From NCBI GenBank assembly GCA_023428585.1, contig JAEYXG010000371.1:1-11298 (forward strand): 11,298 nucleotides of DNA. Direction: 5' to 3'. Under the pieces are notes generated by a model. It was not told the origin of the DNA. It searched no databases and saw nothing but the letters and a program-made list of their open reading frames with translations. Below, in pieces: positions 6,469 through 11,298 of the stretch (positions are counted from its first letter, which is position 1; every line of letters begins with the position of its first letter). Made by a program: the position numbers and the translations under genes. The DNA is from Bacteroidota bacterium (lineage in GTDB: Bacteria > Bacteroidota > Bacteroidia > Bacteroidales > Lentimicrobiaceae).

Positions 6469-6867
6469 ATGCAGGGGGGCTGCAAAAAAAATGCTTACGG
6501 TTATTCTATGATAGAGAAAATAAATGCCTATTACATACAAGTGCAGCATCTGGCTGATCCATTGGTGCAGGCACAGATAATGCTCGATCTTTTCACGGAT
6601 GAGCATGGCAAAAAATGCAAGAAGATAGATTTTGACCATCGGTCAGAAGATCTGGATGAAGCGCTCAACAGGTTTTATAGCACTAAGGAGTGCCAGTATG
6701 TGAGGGCGCTGCTTGAGTATTATGTGGAAAACGGCACCTTTGACTTACCGGTTGAACGGCAGGATATAATACAACGCCTTGACCGGTTCAAGAATATCAG
6801 GGCATTGCTCATTAAGTTGCTTCCGGTGAAGGAGGAAGTGAAGATTCAGGAGAACAATAAAGAATAA
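6469..6867 (+). CDS. Small protein of unknown function, first gene of the rightward glycan operon
   Basis: This is a 132-residue protein from ATG 6469, or 119 residues from ATG 6508 (MIEKINAYYIQVQHL). I do not recognise the family. It is predicted soluble, charged and mostly helical, with no signal peptide or membrane segment. The N-terminal 13 residues (MQGGCKKNAYGYS) look unlike a folded domain and come from homopolymer-rich DNA, so the 6508 start is a serious alternative. Visible features are a helical start, TDEHGKKCKKIDFDHR (about 43-58), ALLEYYVENGTF (80-91) and QDIIQRLDRFKNIRALLIKLLP. Its position, directly before capsule-type genes, and its size recall the small regulators (UpxZ) that head Bacteroides capsule operons, and the ALLxYYxENGTF...IQRxLDR pattern is loosely similar. 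That link is a guess. It ends 16 bases before the next gene, so the two are very likely cotranscribed. Confidence 0.75.
   Translation: MQGGCKKNAYGYSMIEKINAYYIQVQHLADPLVQAQIMLDLFTDEHGKKCKKIDFDHRSEDLDEALNRFYSTKECQYVRALLEYYVENGTFDLPVERQDIIQRLDRFKNIRALLIKLLPVKEEVKIQENNKE
6474..6491 (+). repeat. G6 and A8 homopolymer tracts at the start of the small gene
   Basis: Right after the ATG at 6469 come G6 (6474-6479) and A8 (6484-6491), separated by CTGC. If translation starts at 6469, slippage in either tract would shift the frame within the first eight codons. If it starts at 6508, the tracts lie in the leader. They are also places where sequencing errors are common. Confidence 0.6.
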
Positions 6868-6883
6868 ATAAAGAAGATATACT

Positions 6884-9040
6884 ATGGAGCGAATCAAGTA
6901 TTTCTTCCTTAGCCGTTCACACAACTACCTGCCCAGCTGGGTAGTGCTTTTCAAGGATCTGTTCATCACGCTGTTCGCATTCAGTTCAGCCTATACTTTG
7001 CGTTACAATTTCCAGTTGAGTGAAACCATGGTATATGCAATGTATCTCCAGATGCTACCGGTAGGTATTGCTTCAACAATAATATTCGTTTGGTTCGGAA
7101 TACATAAAGGCATTATACGTCATACCGGTATCAATGATGCCCTGCAGATAATAAAGGCAGTGTTGGTCATTGTGGCATTCATGCTGTTATACAATATAGG
7201 AGGATACTTTTATTTTAATCCCTTGATTTGGCATATTCCCTATTCGGTCATCATCATATTCGCTTTGCTCACAGCAGTTTTCATACTCTTTACCCGAAAT
7301 GCCGTCAGGTTGTTTTTTTACTGGCTCAATGCAGGTGGAAACATGAACAGAGTACTTATTTATGGAGCCGGATCAGCCGGTCTCATAACCAAGAACGTAT
7401 TGCTGCAGGATCAGAGCCGTCCTACCAAGGTAGTGGGATTTGTTGATAATAATCCCGGAAAGATCGGTAAGAGCATTGAAGGAGTATATGTATACTCTGC
7501 AGGAGTGTTGAATCCCGATTTTCTTGGCAAGCATGGCATTACCGAAATCATCTTCTCCATACAAAAAATTGATAGGGCGCATAAACGTGAGCTCCTTGAA
7601 GATATACTGCTCAAAACACAATTAACTGTAAAGGAAGTTCCACCAGTAACATCATGGATCAATGGAGAACTCTCGGTAAAACAGATTAACCCTATCAAGC
7701 TGAGCGACTTGCTGATGCGTAGCGAAATACACCTTGATAATGAGCATGTTCGCAAACAGGTGGAAGGAAAACGCGTAATGGTTACCGGCGCTGCAGGAAG
7801 TATCGGTAGTGAATTGTCGAGGCAGCTCTGTAAGTTCAAGCCTGCCATGCTTGTTTTATTGGATCAGGGTGAGACACCTATGTTTAATCTAGAAAATGAG
7901 ATGCTTAAACAGGTTTCGGAAGTCTGCACCAAAGAGGAATCGGGAACATCAAGGGTGGAATTTATCATTGGCAATGTTGCTGACCACGAGCGCATGACCA
8001 GAGTCTTTGAGGAATATCGCCCACAGATCATTTACCATGCTGCTGCATATAAGCACGTGCCAATGATGGAACGCAATCCCTTTGAAGCTGTAAGAGTAAA
8101 TATATTGGGTACAAAAAACCTGGCCGACCTGGCTGCTGAGTATCATACTGAGCGGTTCGTTATGATATCAACCGATAAGGCTGTGAACCCTACAAATGTT
8201 ATGGGAGCCACCAAGCGCGCTGCTGAATTGTACATACAAAGCCTCAATAATCGACTGCAGGAAGAGTTGTCACTTGACTTTGCCGCCAATGATGATGAAT
8301 TCCCCAATATCAGGCATCTTAAACACAGCATGAAATCTAAAATTCCGGTTACTGAGTTCATTACTACCCGTTTTGGGAATGTGCTTGGAAGCAACGGGTC
8401 AGTGATTCCCTTGTTTGAGAAACAAATTGCCAATGGCGGCCCGGTTACTGTTACACATCCTGATATCACGCGCTTCTTTATGACCATTCCTGAAGCCTGT
8501 CAACTGGTATTGGAGGCAGGTGCCCTGGGTAAAGGGGGTGAAATATTGATGTTTGATATGGGTAAACCGGTTAAGATTGCCGACCTTGCTTACAATATGA
8601 TCCGATTGAGCGGTCTTGTGCCGGGCAAGGATATCAAGATAGTATATTCAGGCTTGCGTCCCGGCGAAAAACTATACGAAGAGCTGCTAAACAACCATGA
8701 GAAAAGTTTGAAATCATACAACGACAAGATATTCATCGCCGACGGACACCCCGCACCCTATGAAGTGGTGATGGAACATATTGAAATAATGGAGGAGATC
8801 ATCAATACCGGCATTCATAACCTCACTATTACCGGCAATTCAAAGGAATATTCTTTACATAATGGATATAAAACATACGGTAGTCATCATTTCAGCTATT
8901 CTGACAACAACGACATTATAGCTGAACAAATGCGACTAATATCACAGTTAAAGTCGCTTCTGCCTGAATACAAGAGCAATAACTCGGTATATGAGAAACT
9001 TGATGTTGCTGCTTCCCGCCAACACGCTGTTAGTATTTAG
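6884..9040 (+). CDS. Membrane-bound NDP-sugar 4,6-dehydratase, WbpM/PglF/CapD family (copy 1)
   Basis: This 718-residue polysaccharide-biosynthesis protein probably converts UDP-GlcNAc to its 4-keto-6-deoxy derivative with retention at C5, feeding QuiNAc- or bacillosamine-type sugars. Four hydrophobic segments lie at about 20-38, 55-71, 88-104 and 117-137. A first Rossmann domain follows (VLIYGAGSAG, 157-166), then the catalytic SDR domain with VTGAAGSIGSE (300-310), HAAAYKHVP (385-393), STDK (429-432) and Met440/Lys444 in NVMGATK. Met in place of the SDR Tyr is typical of this large-dehydratase family. LRPGEKLYEELL (591-602) is the conserved late motif. Relative to its neighbour it has about 28 extra residues after the catalytic helix (about 455-491) and about 37 extra near 603-690. 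No strong Shine-Dalgarno; AAGAAG lies upstream of the ATG. The nucleotide-sugar substrate is inferred from the family. Confidence 0.92.
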   Translation: MERIKYFFLSRSHNYLPSWVVLFKDLFITLFAFSSAYTLRYNFQLSETMVYAMYLQMLPVGIASTIIFVWFGIHKGIIRHTGINDALQIIKAVLVIVAFMLLYNIGGYFYFNPLIWHIPYSVIIIFALLTAVFILFTRNAVRLFFYWLNAGGNMNRVLIYGAGSAGLITKNVLLQDQSRPTKVVGFVDNNPGKIGKSIEGVYVYSAGVLNPDFLGKHGITEIIFSIQKIDRAHKRELLEDILLKTQLTVKEVPPVTSWINGELSVKQINPIKLSDLLMRSEIHLDNEHVRKQVEGKRVMVTGAAGSIGSELSRQLCKFKPAMLVLLDQGETPMFNLENEMLKQVSEVCTKEESGTSRVEFIIGNVADHERMTRVFEEYRPQIIYHAAAYKHVPMMERNPFEAVRVNILGTKNLADLAAEYHTERFVMISTDKAVNPTNVMGATKRAAELYIQSLNNRLQEELSLDFAANDDEFPNIRHLKHSMKSKIPVTEFITTRFGNVLGSNGSVIPLFEKQIANGGPVTVTHPDITRFFMTIPEACQLVLEAGALGKGGEILMFDMGKPVKIADLAYNMIRLSGLVPGKDIKIVYSGLRPGEKLYEELLNNHEKSLKSYNDKIFIADGHPAPYEVVMEHIEIMEEIINTGIHNLTITGNSKEYSLHNGYKTYGSHHFSYSDNNDIIAEQMRLISQLKSLLPEYKSNNSVYEKLDVAASRQHAVSI

Positions 9041-9071
9041 TTTACAGAAATGATCAAAATCTTTAGCGAAT

Positions 9072-9107
9072 AAATTTATTCCCGTTAGTTTTATTTTATA
9101 TAAATTT
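9072..9107 (+). repeat. A/T-only inverted repeat between the two dehydratase genes
   Basis: AAATTTAT (9072-9079) pairs perfectly with ATAAATTT (9100-9107) across a 20-base loop. It is in the 95-bp gap after copy 1. The stem has no G or C, so it is a poor terminator; chance in A/T-rich DNA is quite possible. Confidence 0.3.
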
Positions 9108-9108
9108 G
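9101..9108 (+). promoter_or_regulatory. Candidate -7 element before dehydratase copy 2
   Basis: TAAATTTG is a perfect TAnnTTTG and sits 27 bases before the GTG at 9136. No clear -33 TTTG is present. If used, it would give copy 2 its own promoter and would exclude the upstream TTG codon (9106), which lies inside the element, as a start for that transcript. Confidence 0.4.
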
Positions 9109-9135
9109 CCCTCTTCAATAATAATTCTAACGGAA

Positions 9136-11061
9136 GTGTTTCGGAATTACAGTAAATACATACGTGAGTTTTTAATAAGTCATGCTGATCGGTTTCTTCC
9201 GGGATGGCTGGTATTGCTGAAGGACTTGTTTATTATTGTCTTCTCGTATCTTGCAGCTTATACACTGCGATACAATTTTCAGGTATCGGGCGGTGCTCAT
9301 CGTGACATGGAGCTTCAACTGGTATTGGTAATTGTTTCCTCAGTGATAGCCTTTCTTGTTACAGGTCTATATAAGGGCATAATAAGGCATACCGGTGTAA
9401 AAGATGTAATTCAGATACTAAAGGCAATACTTATTATTACTAGTGTGCTGCTTTTGCAAAATGCTGCGGATCATTACATTGACCATCCCTTGCTTTCACA
9501 TGTGCCTTATTCCATTCTGATCATATTTTTTACACTGGGGCTTGTATTGCTTATATTTACGCGATTTGCCATTAGGCTTGTATATTATTGGTTGAGTACC
9601 AATGGAAAGGCGCAGAAAGTGCTTATTTATGGTGCCGGTGCGGCAGGTATCATCACAAAGAATGTTTTGCACAGCGATCACGATAGACGGGTTAAGGTGG
9701 TTGGCTTTATTGACAACAACCCGGGCAAGATAGGTAAAACAATAGAAGGCATATATGTTTATTCATCAGGTGTTCTGAATCCCAAATTTCTTAAAGAACG
9801 GGATATAAATGAAGTGATATTTGCCATTCAAAACATTGGCTTGGAGAAAAGGCGTGAACTAATTGAAGATTTGCTTTTACGGACACACCTCCAGGTAAAG
9901 GAGATTCCACCGGTAAACAATTGGATTGATGGAAAGCTGTCAGTTAAACAAATCAGCCGGGTTAAGATTGGCGATTTGTTGCAACGGTCGGAAATACACT
10001 TGAGTGATAAGAATATGCGTGAACAGCTTCACGGCAAGAGGGTGATGGTGACCGGTGCTGCCGGTAGTATAGGAAGCGAGCTGGTACGACAACTCTGCCA
10101 ACTGGAGGTTAGTAGGCTGATTATTCTTGACCAGGCGGAAACTCCACTTTTTGAGCTGGAGATGGAATTGCGTGAGAAATTTCCGGAATTCATGCCTAAG
10201 TTTGAATTCGTAATTGCCAATGTGGGCAACCAGATGCTTATGCAACGCGTGTTTGAAGCATACAATCCGGAAGTTATATACCACGCTGCAGCCTATAAGC
10301 ATGTGCCGATAATGGAGAGCAATCCCATTGAAGCAGTTAGGGTAAATATCTTTGGAACAAAGACGGTGGCAGACCTTGCATCACAATTCAAGACTGAACG
10401 ATTTGTCATGGTATCAACTGATAAGGCCGTGAATCCCACCAATGTAATGGGGGCTACCAAGCGTGCTGCCGAGATATATATTCAGAGCCTAAACCATGAG
10501 AAGTCAAACAATACACGTTTCATTACCACACGTTTTGGCAATGTGCTTGGCAGCAACGGCTCCGTTATTCCGGTATTTGAAAAGCAAATTGCTTCAGGAG
10601 GGCCGGTAACAGTAACACATCCGGATATTACACGGTACTTCATGACCATTCCCGAGGCTTGTCAGTTGGTGCTGGAGGCCGGTGCCCTTGGTAAAGGAGG
10701 CGAAATTTTACTCTTTGATATGGGTAAACCCGTGAAAATAGCCGACCTTGCCTATAATATGATACGACTCAGCGGATTGGAGCCTGAAAAAGATATAAAA
10801 ATAGTCTATACCGGGCTTCGTCCGGGTGAAAAGCTTTATGAAGAACTACTCTATGACATGGAGAAGGGTCAGGCAACCCATCACCCGAAAATCTCCATTT
10901 CAAAAGTTCGGTATAACCGCCTGGCTGATGTTATGGAATCAATGGAAAGCATTATGCATGGTATGGAGTCAGGCGACAAGATGCAGTTGGTTGCCAGTCT
11001 GAAAAGTATGGTTCCGGAATTTAAAAGTAATAACTCGATTTTTCAGAAGCTTGATACATGA
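9136..11061 (+). CDS. Membrane-bound NDP-sugar 4,6-dehydratase, WbpM/PglF/CapD family (copy 2)
   Basis: This is a close paralogue of the gene before it, 641 residues from GTG 9136. The frame has no ATG start. It opens after a stop at 9064, with TTG at 9106 and GTG at 9136 the candidates. GTG is preferred because it best matches the N-terminal length of copy 1 and because the TTG lies in a promoter-like element. Four hydrophobic segments (about 21-44, 59-79, 94-108, 123-142) precede a first Rossmann domain (LIYGAGAAG, 163-171) and the catalytic domain with VTGAAGSIGSE (305-315), STDK (427-430) and Met438/Lys442 in NVMGATK. From FITTRFGNV to EELL the two copies match at 104 of 111 residues by my count, yet many third codon positions differ. 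That points to an old duplication with both proteins under selection. It lacks the two inserts of copy 1. The probable role is the same 4,6-dehydration, with a possible difference in substrate or partner. Confidence 0.9.
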   Translation: MFRNYSKYIREFLISHADRFLPGWLVLLKDLFIIVFSYLAAYTLRYNFQVSGGAHRDMELQLVLVIVSSVIAFLVTGLYKGIIRHTGVKDVIQILKAILIITSVLLLQNAADHYIDHPLLSHVPYSILIIFFTLGLVLLIFTRFAIRLVYYWLSTNGKAQKVLIYGAGAAGIITKNVLHSDHDRRVKVVGFIDNNPGKIGKTIEGIYVYSSGVLNPKFLKERDINEVIFAIQNIGLEKRRELIEDLLLRTHLQVKEIPPVNNWIDGKLSVKQISRVKIGDLLQRSEIHLSDKNMREQLHGKRVMVTGAAGSIGSELVRQLCQLEVSRLIILDQAETPLFELEMELREKFPEFMPKFEFVIANVGNQMLMQRVFEAYNPEVIYHAAAYKHVPIMESNPIEAVRVNIFGTKTVADLASQFKTERFVMVSTDKAVNPTNVMGATKRAAEIYIQSLNHEKSNNTRFITTRFGNVLGSNGSVIPVFEKQIASGGPVTVTHPDITRYFMTIPEACQLVLEAGALGKGGEILLFDMGKPVKIADLAYNMIRLSGLEPEKDIKIVYTGLRPGEKLYEELLYDMEKGQATHHPKISISKVRYNRLADVMESMESIMHGMESGDKMQLVASLKSMVPEFKSNNSIFQKLDT

Positions 11062-11126
11062 TTCAAGAAAAAGCTATGAAAGCAGATTGACCTATTATCA
11101 ATGTTAACTAAACCAAACACCTGTTT

Positions 11127-11298
11127 GTGAGAGCCTATTCCAAATTCCATTTATTGATATTGTTCATTATTGCTGCCGGGTATGCTGCTGCCCAACCTCT
11201 GACACTTCCCTTTGAACAGTCATTACGCATTGAACAGGAAAGAACATTGCTTGACGATGGAAGGACGTGGCATCATGTGTATCCATTCAGTGTGGAGG
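11127..11298 (+). CDS. N-terminal part of an exported protein (cut by window end)
   Basis: An open frame begins after a TAA at 11109 and runs to the edge without a stop. From GTG 11127 it encodes 57 residues. A basic start (VRAYSK) is followed by a hydrophobic stretch (FHLLILFIIAAGYAAA) and AAAQ, a clean signal peptide with cleavage before or near Gln. The mature part begins PLTLPFEQSLRIEQER and later reads DDGRTWHHVYPFSVE. There is no ATG in frame, so the start must be GTG (or CTG 11121). It lies 65 bases after dehydratase copy 2 on the same strand and is probably in the same operon. In this setting an outer-membrane or periplasmic protein for surface polysaccharide is plausible, but I do not recognise the family from this fragment. 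Confidence 0.72.
   Translation, partial: MRAYSKFHLLILFIIAAGYAAAQPLTLPFEQSLRIEQERTLLDDGRTWHHVYPFSVE

Noticed and set aside
8143..8487. Minus-strand open frame opposite dehydratase copy 1
   Set aside because: Shadow of the conserved catalytic region; no independent coding evidence.
11058..11090. Ten-codon frame starting at an ATGA overlap with the stop of dehydratase copy 2
   Set aside because: Too short to support as a gene, no family character; the overlap may be chance.
1..11298. Transposase genes, tRNA or rRNA genes
   Set aside because: None of the supportable reading frames resembles a transposase or integrase, and no tRNA cloverleaf or rRNA segment was recognised by eye on either strand.

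Overview
The window looks like a chromosomal surface-glycan locus of a Bacteroidota (Bacteroidetes) organism. The evidence is a secreted protein with a type IX secretion (T9SS) C-terminal sorting tail, several matches to the Bacteroidetes -7 promoter element TAnnTTTG, start sites mostly lacking strong Shine-Dalgarno sequences, and nucleotide-sugar enzymes typical of capsule or O-antigen regions of this phylum. I cannot name a genus.

Left part (1-3818, minus strand): a tightly packed operon, read right to left. It starts with pseB (UDP-GlcNAc 4,6-dehydratase, inverting) and pseC (PLP aminotransferase), the first two enzymes of CMP-pseudaminic acid synthesis. An aldo/keto reductase and a short-chain dehydrogenase (SDR) follow. 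Genes are coupled by TGATG or ATGA overlaps or short gaps. The remaining pathway genes (pseF/G/H/I) are not in the window and would be expected beyond its left edge. The SDR frame is interrupted by an in-frame TAG at 46-48, after which its family-like sequence continues to the edge. pseC carries an unusual coding insert containing four CCGG-headed 7-bp units.

Middle (3850-6468): a bidirectional-looking hairpin terminator separates the pse operon from a 726-residue secreted beta-helix protein with three beta-sandwich repeats and a T9SS tail, also on the minus strand. The 338-bp region 6131-6468 separates this gene from a divergent plus-strand operon. It holds candidate promoters in both directions, a perfect 18-bp direct repeat with 21-bp period, and homopolymer tracts.

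Right part (6469-11298, plus strand): a small unrecognised protein, then two tandem paralogous membrane-anchored NDP-sugar 4,6-dehydratases of the WbpM/PglF/CapD family, then the first 57 codons of an exported protein cut by the window end. The two paralogues are nearly identical in protein sequence over their C-terminal catalytic part but differ at many synonymous sites, and the first copy has two extra segments.

Taken together, the region makes at least two kinds of 6-deoxy amino-sugar nucleotides: soluble PseB/PseC feeding a nonulosonic acid, and the membrane dehydratases feeding QuiNAc- or bacillosamine-like sugars. These would be used for surface polysaccharide or protein glycosylation, with an exported cell-surface protein encoded between the two operons. 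No complete novel system is evident. The most unusual elements are the phased repeat/small-gene module at 6356-6867, the pseC repeat insert and the interrupted SDR.
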